NCBI RefSeq assembly: GCF_000003815.2
Contig: NC_049984.1
Span: forward strand, 4,562,959-4,626,958
Length of the DNA: 64,000 nucleotides
Source of the DNA: Branchiostoma floridae
Lineage: Eukaryota; Chordata; Leptocardii; Amphioxiformes; Branchiostomatidae
Direction: 5' to 3'
Shown here piece after piece: positions 54,165 through 63,490 of this stretch. Under the pieces are notes generated by a model. The model saw nothing but the letters and a program-made list of their open reading frames with translations, did no database searches and had not been told where the DNA came from. The translations under genes and the position numbers were made by a program. Every line of letters starts with the position of its first letter. Position 1 is the first letter of the stretch.

Positions 54165-54544
54165 ATCAAAACAGATCGGTACAGGGCCAGCAAGATCCTG
54201 CCGGCCAAACAGTCTCCAATCGCCTCCGGTTAAAAATAGTTGGCCGACCGGATATTGCTAGCCCCAGTAGAGATTTGAAAATCATGATTCATACATACAA
54301 CAAACATCAGAATCTATCTACGAAGCTAGGAACACACTTATACATGTATAAGATGCAACATTTGAATTAGATTATTCCTTCTATAGCTGACAATATCTTG
54401 CCAGCCAAATAATCTCCAATCGGGCCCTGGTCTGATTTGTTTGGCTGTTTGGAGATGAGTTGTTTTCGAGAAACATGATTATTGCTTCATTCCATGTTTT
54501 TCAAATATCATGAAGTTGACTAGTGTTTTCTGTGACTACGCCTC

Positions 54545-55597
54545 TTACCTCCACTTCTTCAAATAGTCTATTGCTTCGTTCTTGAAACGGTAGAGAACGC
54601 CTCTTACCCCCACTTCTTCAAATCGTCTATTGCTTCGTTCTCCTACCGGTAGAGAACGCCTCTTTCGGTACCTCCACTTCTTCAAATCGTCCATTACTTC
54701 GTTCATGGTCAAGTGCATCCGGTAGAACTGTCTCCTCACCGCGTTCCTGATGAACTGGTGGGTGAAGGCGTACATCAGCGGGTTCATGAAGGTCGTCAGC
54801 AGATTCAGAAGGATGAATATTCTTTGGAAGGCGTAGTCCGACATTGTTGCTGCGTCCTTCTCAGCGATGATGATGTTGATGACGAGTCCAGGCAGCCAGG
54901 TGATCCAGAAGGCTCCGGCCATGAACGCCGTGCGTTTGAGAGTCTCCCAGACGTACACGGCCGCCCCGAAGCTTGCCTTGATCGCCGCCAGCCGCTTGGC
55001 TTCGCGATAGGACAGGTAGTGAGACACGGTGGTGGAGAGGATGCACCACAGGAAGCTGGCCAAGAAGATGACGTTGGCACTCTTGGAGTAGCCCCAGCAG
55101 ACCAGCATCCCCGGGTTGAACTTGAAGTCGGTTCCTTCCACCAGGGGCAGCACCGCCGCTACGCCGCCGGGGAGGAAGCACGCGCCCCCGACCAACTTCG
55201 CCACGTCGTCGGTAAACTTCGTGAGGTATTCCGTCGGCCTGGTGACCATAAGCAGTCGGGAACCGCACACCGCCCCAAGAAGACACAGCGACGAGATGAT
55301 GGTGAAGTTGCCCACAAGGCCCTGCACGGTGCAGTAGACCTGGCCGAACTTGTAGCCGCCCATGCCCAGAACCAACACAGTGATAGGGATGCTGTTCAGA
55401 GCGCCGACGATGTGAATAAACGACAGCGCGACCAGCAACAGGTTGCCCGGAGTCTGGAGGTTGCTCTCGCGGTAGACGACTGACATCACCAGGCTGTTGG
55501 TTACCAGAGCCAGCAGCAGGACGATGGTGAGATACACCACCTGTAGGATCTGCGCCGCACCGTCCGCGAAGAGGAGTTCCTCCAGTTCCTCTGCCAT
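54545..55597 (-). CDS. Rhodopsin-class GPCR, intronless, orphan
   Basis: Single exon, 350 residues if the start is the Met at 55597, which the second copy also uses; an in-frame Met at 55642 would add 15. Predicted helices: TM1 17-42, TM2 51-77, TM3 85-115, TM4 132-153, TM5 173-198, TM6 222-244, TM7 258-279. Cys89 and Cys167 can form the usual TM3-loop 2 disulfide. TM6 has FWITWLPG and TM7 has NPLMY, the NPxxY motif. Unusual points: the DRY position reads GSR (112-114), the usual TM2 Asp seems absent, and no TM7 retinal lysine is present, so it is not an opsin. The C-terminal tail consists of tandem repeats. Ligand unknown; possibly a lineage-specific receptor. Confidence 0.85.
   Translation of the reverse strand: MAEELEELLFADGAAQILQVVYLTIVLLLALVTNSLVMSVVYRESNLQTPGNLLLVALSFIHIVGALNSIPITVLVLGMGGYKFGQVYCTVQGLVGNFTIISSLCLLGAVCGSRLLMVTRPTEYLTKFTDDVAKLVGGACFLPGGVAAVLPLVEGTDFKFNPGMLVCWGYSKSANVIFLASFLWCILSTTVSHYLSYREAKRLAAIKASFGAAVYVWETLKRTAFMAGAFWITWLPGLVINIIIAEKDAATMSDYAFQRIFILLNLLTTFMNPLMYAFTHQFIRNAVRRQFYRMHLTMNEVMDDLKKWRYRKRRSLPVGERSNRRFEEVGVRGVLYRFKNEAIDYLKKWR
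54546..54711 (-). repeat. Tandem repeats in the GPCR C-terminal coding end
   Basis: Three units of about 60 bp share CCACTTCTTCAAAT and GGTAGAGAACGCCTCTT on the + strand. In the receptor they encode DDLKKWRYR, a middle RFEEVGVRGVLYR and a final DYLKKWR. The units differ by substitutions and small indels, so the stop codon position reflects repeat expansion. Confidence 0.8.
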
Positions 55598-55889
55598 GAT
55601 GATACCCGCACTTACCGTCCTCACGGCACCCGCAATTAACACTCACTGGTGTGAATTCTACGTAAGGTCCGTGATAGTGCATAACTAGTCTCATCAGCAT
55701 CCGCATGCCCCCTGGCGGGTAGTGAATTTAAATCGGAGCTTCCAATTCAGCTTGCAATTCAGGGGATAATTCCCCTTCCCTTAACGTTCCTCATTACCAT
55801 ATTTGGTATCTGCTTATATTCCACCTATCATAATTAACATGTGTTACATTTATTGAAGTCCAGTTATTGCAAACAATGGAATTATACAA

Positions 55890-56670
55890 TTTCCTCATTA
55901 ATTATGCAAATTAAGTCCTCACTTGCATAACATGTATATCATTATGAACATCTTTGCCTAAGGTACCCGCATGCCTAATATGATGCCAATCCGTCAATCT
56001 TTTCTGCAGTTATCCTCTTTGGGGTGTCTTGACAAAAATGCCCCTGCAGTTCCCAAAATTAAATGTTAGGGGGCTGAAACTTGCCCCACTTTTTCATGAC
56101 ACTGAAAGCTATCAACCACCCAAATTTCAAGACCATATCACGTCCAAGACAAGAGATACATAGAAAAAACTGCTATGATTTAATATTGTCATTAATTATG
56201 CAAATTTGCTCCTATTTTGCATAATTAGTATTTCATTTTGTACACCATTGTCTGAGGTACCTACATACCAAAAAGTATGAAAATCCGTTGTTCCCTTCTT
56301 GAGTTATCCTCTTCAGAAGTTTTTGACAAAAATGCCCCTGCTATCCCAAAACTAGACGCTAGGGGGCCCAAACTTATGTCACTTCTTCCCGAGCACAAGA
56401 GCTATCTAACACTCAAAAATCGTGACCATAGCATGTTCAGAACACCGAAATAGCAAAACCGGAAGTTGCGCTGCAGTACCAAGGGAGCCGCTAGGGGGCC
56501 CAAAATCTAATCATTTCCAGCTTTCATCACACCCTACCAAAACACAAAGTATGAAACCAATCCACCCAACCATTCTTGAGTTATCTTGTTTACACACACA
56601 CACACAAACACACAGACAGACACACAAACGCAGGGTAAAATATAACCTCCATGACATTTCATGAAGGTAA
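55890..56670. repeat. Two to three diverged units of a 300-bp repeat
   Basis: TTAATTATGCAAATT, GAGTTATCCTCTT, GACAAAAATGCCCCTGC and GCTAGGGGGCC recur near 55895-56110, 56190-56370 and 56460-56600. Ends in a (CA)n tract and CCTCCATGACATTTCATGAA. Confidence 0.8.
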
Positions 56671-56999
56671 AAAGACTTTGATATATGGTCTGGCAAAACT
56701 GAACATGTAGACATGCAAAGTGTTATATGCGGTGGAACCGTTGCTTCTGATCTACTCAGATGCCCACTGCTTCCAAATTCCATGCAATCTTGTCTGGCCT
56801 CTTCTGTATCTGCATGATGGGCCGCGGCGTTCGTTTGTGGTCCGTCTTGTGAGGAGCCGGTTCCTACGTGAGAAAAACTCTCAGTGAACATCAATGAACA
56901 CGAAGCAGGAAGTGTCTCGTTTCATCTCATGTCACAAACAAAAAGAGGGCCTTCATGCCTTTTCAAGAGCGTACGGCTTAATTACCTGCATGTATGCAG

Positions 57000-57430
57000 G
57001 TATGGTTTTCACGGGCGTGGGAACTTTTGGAAGCTGGGGATTTAGGGCACTGTATCTCGAGAACGGATGGTGCGAGCACGACGATTTTTGGTACGTGGGT
57101 TGGGGGTGGTGGCCTAACACTCAGGTTTGATTTTGGGCCTCCTGGCGCTTGAACTTGACATTGAAGGTGGCATTTTTTGTGTTTTTTGGGCACTTTTGGC
57201 GCTGTGTGTCCGGAACGATACGTGCCATTGCGACGATTTTTGGTGCATGGGTGGGGGGCTGTTGCTTGTTGCCTAGGATTGACTTTGGGCCTTGTCGCGT
57301 TTGAACTTGACGCGGCAGGTCGAATTTTGTGTCCGGGAGGAGTATTTCCGGAGTTATATCTTCTGAACGGTTGGTGCGGGCGCGATGATATTTGGCACAT
57401 GTGTTGGCGATGGCTGAATAATTCTCAATT
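57000..57430. repeat. Degenerate tandem repeat, about 165-bp units
   Basis: TGTATCTCGAGAACGGATGG, ACGATTTTTGG, TTTGGGCCT and GTTTGAACTTGAC recur with drift three times. The open frames on both strands are by-products of the repeat. Confidence 0.7.
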
Positions 57431-57734
57431 TTGGAAAAGTCGTCTCAACAACTTCAAGGTACTGTGGTTGGTTACATGCTTAAGAAATCCAAAATAAGTA
57501 ATGTTCATCCGTGCCCAAACTTACACATTCCGAAAATGGAATTTCAGACTTTTGCATGGTGCACAACCAACACGGTAAAAATCTCACTTTTCCAACCACG
57601 CAACCACGGACAAAAAGGAAAAAAAATACACAATAGGTCTACAGACACCCAATACATTTCATGCAGGCCTGAGGTCTACGAACTCTTGTTAGGTCTTTTT
57701 AGTCTTTTCGTTATCCGCAGTCCAGACTCAACTA

Positions 57735-57907
57735 CCCTGGGGGCCAGACAGGATCGGGTAGCTAGCCGAGTTTTATCCGGGAACCAAAGGAAGTCAGCCC
57801 GCCGATCTCACATTAGCGCTCCGGGGTTATCGCTACGCTTTCCAGCCTTGGCCTGGATCCCCGAATAAAACTCGCAAGCTATCCGATCGTGTCTGGCCCC
57901 CAGGGTA
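57735..57907. mobile_element. Inverted-repeat element, CTACCCTGGGGGCCAGACA ends
   Basis: About 173 bp with matching outer 19-bp repeats and an inner GAGTTTTATCCGGG / CCCGAATAAAACTCG-type pair. Flanks GACTCAAC and GAATCAAC suggest a decayed 8-bp duplication. Confidence 0.75.
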
Positions 57908-58200
57908 GGAATCAACATAATTTGCAATCAGCATTAGCCAAAACGCGTAAATGGTCGCTTCGTTCTACGGTAAGTGTACTTTTTTTTATACAACGTAGAA
58001 TGTATTCAATAAATCACTCAAGTAAATTGTTGAATGATTTCAAAATGGTCCAATCCACAAGCGCGATTTCTGCTATTTTGTCAGCCCGTAGGGTCAGATC
58101 GAGACTGTACCCAAACTTGGCCGTCCCAACTTGAGTTGAAAGTTCGCCCAAAGTTATCAGCTGCGCACAGCTTGCTGGGAAAATTTCTCGAGTGCGCACC

Positions 58201-58211
58201 AAGATGGCGGC
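58201..58211 (+). promoter_or_regulatory. YY1-type site over the GCSH start codon
   Basis: AAGATGGCGGC matches the YY1 consensus and overlaps the ATG. YY1 sites at or just after the start are common in nuclear genes for mitochondrial and housekeeping proteins. Its activity here is inferred. Confidence 0.5.
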
Positions 58212-58342
58212 GGTCGCGATGAGGTGCGCAAGGGGTCTGGCCTTTCGGGCCACAAAACTTCTCACCTCGACACAAACACCCACCTACCACGGTGCCCAGA
58301 CGTTCAGAAGGTTCAGTAGAACAGTCACGGTCTTCGAGTCAG
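58204..58342 (+). CDS. GCSH: GCSH exon 1 (mitochondrial presequence)
   Basis: ATG lies in AAGATGGCGGC. The exon encodes 46 codons with many Arg, Ala, Thr and Ser and no Asp or Glu until the final ES, as expected for a matrix-targeting peptide ([19 protein letters not shown]). Donor TCAG|GTGTGA; phase 1 joins to TG of exon 2 to make Val, matching the S-V-R/K-K-F-T junction of other H proteins. Confidence 0.88.
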
Positions 58343-61300
58343 GTGTGACATAGCCCTGCGTGTTTGAAAAATCAAGGAAAGTTGTCGTCGTTGTTAGCCA
58401 GAAAAGGGGGGGGGGGGGCACTTGAGCTGGGGCATCGGTCATAAAGTCCGTAGTACACTCAGCTCAGGTCAGGTCACGTTTGCTGTAGCCCACTCTCCAA
58501 GCAGAGGTTGTTGGAGAAAATCGTGACCCCTTTCTTCAAAGTTATATGCCCTCTTTTTCTGTCCGCTAACCCGACTTTTTGATATCGTTACTAGACAGAA
58601 AAAGTCATGATTTTCCCTATCAACCTCTGCTTGGAGAGTAACTTTTTCCATGGTCAATGGTGAAATACCAGAATCTACCAGAAATACCAAATGCCATTAA
58701 GATCGTTCCACAACTTGTGGTGGGCCATCCACAAACATACATAGATTGATACAAACAAATGACACTGAAAATATAGCCTTCGTGTCAAAGTACTTTAGTA
58801 CTGTGTGAAGGTACTACATGTATATATTTCATACGCCTTATTAAATAATTAATGTGGTCGTAGAACACAGTATTTATTCTATTCATGACCACCATCTCCA
58901 ATAGTAGTTATGGTATGAAATAATTCGTGACCATGGCAATTCTTCCATGCATGTCAGTGAGGCACAAACTGTTCTAAATGTTAGAGGAATCCATCCGAGC
59001 TGGATTATGATGTTTGTTCGGTCAGTGTAAATCTGAAAATGACTACTGATAGTTCTGTTACTGCCAGCAACTTACCACCAACTGCTGGGTGTCAGCTACA
59101 GCTTCGCTGAGTTACATGATGTAAAAGTGGGATTTTGAAGGGAACGAGTCGGCAAGTTTAGTTGAATTTTACTGATATTAGCTCATTTTTCACGTATTTC
59201 ATACATTACATTGCACACAGAACTCAGACATGTTTTTTTTACCAATCTTGTGCACTTTACTTAAACTTTGAAGTGTTGTTAGCATCTTCCTGTTGGGTCA
59301 TATCTTAAGACTGTCCCTTCTAATGCCAACAATCTCTGTTGTGCAGTGAAGAAGTTTACTAAAGAACACGAGTGGATAAGTATGGATGGAACCACTGGTA
59401 CCATTGGTATCACCAACCATGCACAGGTTAGTGCTCTTCATATGTATAACAAGAAAGCTTCTGAAAAAAGCTGGCCGGTGCGTATTTTGGAAAAAGCCTG
59501 GATGTTAAACAAAATCACACGAAAAAAGAGTTTTTAAACATCGAATTACTGAATTGGTCTTTCTTCTATTAAAAAAACACTACATGAGATTTGTCTAACA
59601 AAGAAAAAAAAAATTAGCAAGTGGGGTTCGAACCTACGATCTACGGAAGATAGGTACCGTGCTGTAGACCGCTCGGCCACGCTGGCTCAAATACGCAACA
59701 GCACGTATAGAAGGGCTATTTGGTTAAAGTGACCGATCCATGCATCCATCCATCCATCCATGCATCCATACAACCGCTTCTCCCGTCTCATAGCCGGTGC
59801 TACGCACCGGCAAAAAATGCCTTGTAATACTGGGTGCAATGCAGCATGTGCACTCTTTTACTGTCAAGATTGGAGATGTGTACCTGATTTTTGACTGGGT
59901 GCACCTCTGCACCTAGATATTTGTGTTGGGTTATTTAAGCGAAGGTACACTAGTGCACACTACATGGGCTATTCTTGAGATTCAAGTGTAAGAAGAAATA
60001 ATAAAACCATCGTTTGTTCTGGACTGGAAATACTGGGTGCATATGCAAGCACTTTTGTGCATCCAAAATTGGAGCTGTGCACCTACTTTTTGAGTGCACT
60101 GGTACACATACTATTTTATGTTGGGTTATGTAAGTGAAGGAAATAATAATGTCTATTGTCTTACTCCTTTGAAATCAGTTACTGAATTTGGATTCATCAC
60201 AATTTTACAAAGCTTGGAGCTTTGTTTGCACTGTGCATACTGACATTGGGTGTGTGTTAATTGAATAATAATAATATCGGGTGTATTTTGCAGCCAGTAG
60301 GTACCCAAAGTGTGGGTAATGAGGCTGTTTAACGTGGTTGAGGCTCCTCCTCGAGCACGGAACCCCCGTTTTACGTCCCTCCCGGAAGACGATTTCGTGG
60401 AAAGCTTCGTGAGGCTACTCTCACTGTTTATATGTTTATGAAGGTTGTTGAGTGTATATGATCAGAGAAGGTTGTATTTAGTATCACATGGCCTGTAACA
60501 TTTCTGCCCGGTACAGGCGAGCCTGGGTGAACTTGTGTATGTGGACCTCCCAGAAGTAGGAAAAGAACTAAGCAAAGGAGGTGAGTATATATTGTCAACC
60601 AGACATGTTTTGATTTTGTGCTAGAACGTCAGTGGTAGCATAGATCTTCTATCCTGGTATCCAAACCAACTTTAACTACCGAGTCTCTTTTGTCCTCTTT
60701 TATCCTATTTGGAAAAGAAGACGAAAGGAACTCTGTAGCCATCATAGGTCTGAATACCAGGCAGTCAGTTTCCTTGCTCCTGTAAAAATTACCTTCCCCT
60801 GGAAAAGTCTGCAATGTATGATCGTTCTGATTGTTACCATGTTAAACTATTGATGATAATTTTGCCTCTTTTTGTGTTCCTCTTGCCTTCCAGATGAGTG
60901 TGGCGCTATGGAGAGTGTAAAAGCAGCTAGCGACCTGTTAGCCCCTGTTAGCGGAGTGTGCATAGAAGTCAACAGCGCCTTGGAGGAAGATCCTAGTCCC
61001 ATCAATTCCTCCCCCTACGAAGATGGTAAGGAATATTGTTGAAGAGGTTCATCAGTCGTACAATTACAACAATTTTCTTCAATCCATGACTGTTTTGTAA
61101 AGGTACAGTACATACCTCCCAAATTTTCGATGTCTACCAGCACATCTTTGTCAAGGGGAATGACCTAGTCTCAGTTCTCGCAAGGAGGCGGCGGGAGGGG
61201 GCAGATGATCCACACAAGCCTGACCTAGTCTCGTGTTCTCTCATGAGAACTGAGACTAGGTCATTCCCCTTGACGAAGATGTCCTGGTAGACATCGAAAA

Positions 61301-62275
61301 TTTGGGAGGTATGTACCTTACCTTTACAAAACAGTCATTGATTGAAGAAAATTGTTGTAAATGGTAAGGAATAAAATTTGAACTTAAAGGCATAGCTCAT
61401 CTAGCCTGGGTACCATCCGGGTAGTACTAGTAGTTTTCTCCTTTGTTTGCATCTGTTACCCTTCAGGGGACCTGCACATTCAAGCCGTTTGGTGCAAACG
61501 TCAGTTAATGAGCGAATTAAGGAATTGGTTCTCGAGCCCTTGTTCAATGACAACTGAGGCCCTTCCACAAGCGGACAGAGGGTGTTTTGGGCGTTGGAGC
61601 GAACTACTTTCCGGATGGTACCCAGGCTAAAGGTGATCTGTAATTTCCAACACAAAAGAGTTAGCTTAGCACAGTGCTAAACATTCTTCCAACACAAAGG
61701 TACACACAGATCAAATTTTCAACGACCACTGTTGCCTTTTTTCAGGATGAAATATAAAAGAGGTACAGTTACTGAATAAAGAGACTCTTGTCTGTCACCT
61801 TCTTCAGGGCAGTTCTGACTTGTAGTGCTAAAAGTGCTAAAAGATATATCAACTGAACATATATCATTACATACATATATGGTACCCCAAAAAAAAGAGT
61901 AGAGTGAAAGCTCAGGGTTTTGGTCACTTTTTCACTTTAACTTTAACTTAAACATGATATGACATTATTGGACTAGTTAAAGTGTAATATCCAACAAATT
62001 GGACTCTTTGATTGAACCGCACCAGTCCAATTTTTGTGTTGGATATTACAGTTTAACTAGTCCAATAATGACTTCTACCAACACAGATGAACTTTCAAGT
62101 TATGATATGACATTGATGTTTTCCTTCTCCAGGCTGGATACTAAAGATGAAGCTGAGCAAGCCAGAAGAGTTGGAGGAGTTGATGGATGAGGAGGTGTAC
62201 CAGGCGTTTGTGAAGTCCGAGGAACCAGAGCCAGGTGATCCAGAAGGCTCCAGTCATGAGCGCCGCACGTTTTAG
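58204..62275 (+). CDS. GCSH: Glycine cleavage system H protein, mitochondrial
   Basis: Exons: 58204-58342, 59347-59426, 60517-60580, 60894-61025, 62133-62275; 558 nt, 185 residues plus stop, all junctions GT/AG and in phase. H protein carries the lipoyl arm that shuttles the aminomethyl group between the P, T and L proteins of the mitochondrial glycine cleavage complex. Exon 1 encodes an Arg-rich presequence without acidic residues until its end. The body has [23 protein letters not shown], and the lipoylation motif ESVKAAS with the Lys codon at 60920-60922, then [16 protein letters not shown]. Length exceeds the human protein (173) partly because of a C-terminal tail of about 14 residues derived from antisense GPCR sequence. 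Confidence 0.95.
58492..58639. mobile_element. 148-bp element with ACTCTCCAAGCAGAGGTTG ends
   Basis: Perfect 19-bp terminal inverted repeats in GCSH intron 1. The end sequence CCTCTGCTTGGAGAGT recurs near 3145, 6975-7160, 52345 and 52890. Confidence 0.8.
59347..59426 (+). CDS. GCSH: GCSH exon 2 ([10 protein letters not shown])
   Basis: Acceptor CTGTTGTGCAG and donor CACAG|GTTAGT. It encodes [14 protein letters not shown] and IGITNHAQ, the conserved start of the H-protein fold. Confidence 0.95.
59614..59688 (-). other. tRNA-like sequence in GCSH intron 2
   Basis: Box A TGGCCGAGCGG and box B GGTTCGAACC followed by a T run. Resembles a Ser- or Leu-type tRNA 5' half, but stems are imperfect. 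It lies within a stretch bounded by GCCGGTGCGTA (59471) and TACGCACCGGC (about 59812), which may be the ends of a host element. Confidence 0.5.
59735..59770. repeat. (CATC)n microsatellite
   Basis: ATGCATCCATCCATCCATCC and similar, nine or so units. Confidence 0.9.
59828..60135. repeat. Direct duplication in GCSH intron 2
   Basis: AATACTGGGTGCA, GTGCACCT and TGTTGGGTTAT occur in the same order near 59828-59935 and 60028-60130. Confidence 0.7.
60517..60580 (+). CDS. GCSH: GCSH exon 3 ([13 protein letters not shown])
   Basis: Acceptor CCGGTACAG and donor GGAG|GTGAGT, phase 0 in and phase 1 out. It encodes [20 protein letters not shown]. Confidence 0.95.
60649..60761. mobile_element. Diverged relative of the TAGCCTGG family in GCSH intron 3
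   Basis: TCCTGGTATCCAAA on the left and AATACCAGGCA on the right, with GAGTCTCTTTTGTCCTCTTT inside. Ends are decayed. Confidence 0.5.
60894..61025 (+). CDS. GCSH: GCSH exon 4 (lipoyl-lysine exon)
   Basis: Acceptor TTGCCTTCCAG and donor GATG|GTAAGG. It encodes [19 protein letters not shown] with the lipoylated Lys, and [12 protein letters not shown]. The 13-bp donor context ATGGTAAGGAATA is repeated at 61361-61373 on the far side of a large hairpin. Confidence 0.95.
61064..61360. repeat. 297-bp near-perfect hairpin in GCSH intron 4
   Basis: Arms start TTACAACAATTTTCTTCAAT and end with its complement. The arms, each more than 100 bp, also share TACCTCCCAAATTTTCGATG, GTCAAGGGGAATGACC and CTCAGTTCTC. 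It begins 39 bp after the exon 4 donor. Confidence 0.85.
61403..61629. mobile_element. 227-bp relative of the GPCR-disrupting element, in GCSH intron 4
   Basis: Same ends (TAGCCTGGGTACCATCC / GGATGGTACCCAGGCTA) and shared internal sequence with 62977-63404, but shorter. No clear target duplication. Confidence 0.8.
61967..62101 (+). mobile_element. Inverted-repeat insertion next to the GCSH exon 5 acceptor
   Basis: Contains an internal inverted repeat (GGACTAGTTAAA and TTTAACTAGTCC) and ends with GATGAACTTTCAAGTT. The 13-bp sequence ATGATATGACATT flanks it at 61954-61966 and 62102-62114. Its last 75 bp match 16741-16816. Confidence 0.75.
62133..62275 (+). CDS. GCSH: GCSH exon 5 with GPCR-antisense tail
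   Basis: Acceptor TTTTCCTTCTCCAG ends at 62132. Normal H-protein sequence ([29 protein letters not shown]) runs to about 62230. From there to the TAG at 62273-62275 the DNA matches the complement of the GPCR TM6 region (54896-54960), and the frame reads [14 protein letters not shown]. The host gene probably once ended near 62230, and the stop is now supplied by the inserted fragment. Confidence 0.93.
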
Positions 62276-62319
62276 AGTCTCCCAGACGTACACTTGACTT
62301 GATTGCCGCCAGCTGCTTG
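62227..62319 (-). pseudogene. Extra GPCR TM5-TM6 fragment fused to the GCSH exon
   Basis: Matches intact GPCR positions 54896-54990 with about 15 bases deleted, so the TM6 region is present twice here (again at 62335-62420). It overlaps the last 45 or so coding bases of GCSH on the opposite strand. Confidence 0.85.
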
Positions 62320-63490
62320 TCGATGATGATGTTGATGACGAGTCCAGGCAGCCATGTGATCCAGAATGCTCCGGCCATCACCGCCGTACGTTTGAGAGTC
62401 TCCCAGACGTTCACGGCCGTCCCGCAGCTTGACTTGATCGCCGCCAGCCGCTTGGCTTCGCGATAGGACAGGTAGTGAGACACGGTAGTGGAGAGGATGC
62501 ACCACAGGAAGCTGGCCAAGAAGATGACGTTGGCACTCTTGGAGTATCCCCAGCAGACCAGCATCCCCGGGTTGAACTTGAAGTTGGTTCCTTCCACCAG
62601 CGGCAGCACCACCGTTACGCCGCTGGGGAGTAAGCACGCGCCCGCGGCCAACTTCGCAACATCGTCGGTGAACTTGGTGAGGTAGTCCGTCGGCCTGGTG
62701 ACCATGAGCAGTCGGGAACCGCACACCGCCCCGAGAAGGCACAGCGACGAGATGATGGTAAAGTTGCCCACAAGGCCCTGCACGGTGCAGTAGACCTGGC
62801 CGAAGTTGTAGCCGCCCATGCCCAGAACCAATACCGTGATAGGGATGCTGTTCAGAGCGCCGACGATGTGAATAAACGACAGCGCGACCAGCAACAGGTT
62901 GCCCGGAGTCTGGAGGTTGCTCTCGCGGTAGACGACGGACAGCACCAGATTGTTGGTGACCAGAGCGAGCAGCAGGTAGCCTGGGTACCATCCAGATAGT
63001 AGCTCGCTCCTATGTTCGCTTCTGCTTTCCGTCTGGAGACATGCGCATTCAAACCATTTGTTGCTAACGTCAGTTAATGAGCAAATCAAGGAATAGGTTC
63101 TAGAGCGCTCGTTCGATGACAACAGACCTTCCGCAAGGGGACGGAGGGCTTGTCCGTTGTTGGAACTCCTAGCCCTGTTCGAACGAGCGTTTGAACCCAT
63201 TCCATAATTCGCTCCTGTGGGGACCAATCAGCGCCTGCGTCCAAAATTTGGACAATTCCAGACGTTAAGATGGTCCGCGTTCCCATACGGAAACACAGAG
63301 AAGCGACTGTATATAGTGTATAATGAATGTCAGAGGTAGGAGCGACTGTATATGGTATATAATGAACGCCAGAGCAAACTACTTTCCGGATGGTACCCAG
63401 GCTAAGCAGCAGGACGATGGTGAGATACACCACCTGTAGGATCTGCGCTGCACCGTCTGCAAAGAGGAGTCCCTCCAGTTCCTCTGCCAT
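62320..63490 (-). pseudogene. Second GPCR copy, interrupted and 3'-truncated
   Basis: Very similar to the intact GPCR at 54545-55597. The first part (63405-63490) encodes MAEELEGLLFADG through the start of TM1. It is interrupted by a 428-bp inverted-repeat element (62977-63404). Coding similarity resumes at LALVTNNLVLSVVY and continues through TM6 to VINIII near 62320. TM7 and the tail are missing, and a rearranged fragment follows. About 140 bp upstream of the Met is also shared with the intact copy, which argues for a DNA duplication rather than retroposition. Confidence 0.88.

Noticed and set aside
54713-55483. A 256-codon open frame on the + strand
   Set aside because: It is opposite the GPCR coding strand, has no domain, and follows from the codon usage of the receptor.
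62100-63227. A 375-codon open frame on the - strand that looks like a full GPCR
   Set aside because: Its start lies within the 428-bp inserted element, TM7 is missing, and its end is antisense to GCSH exon 5. It is a pseudogene reading by chance through foreign DNA.
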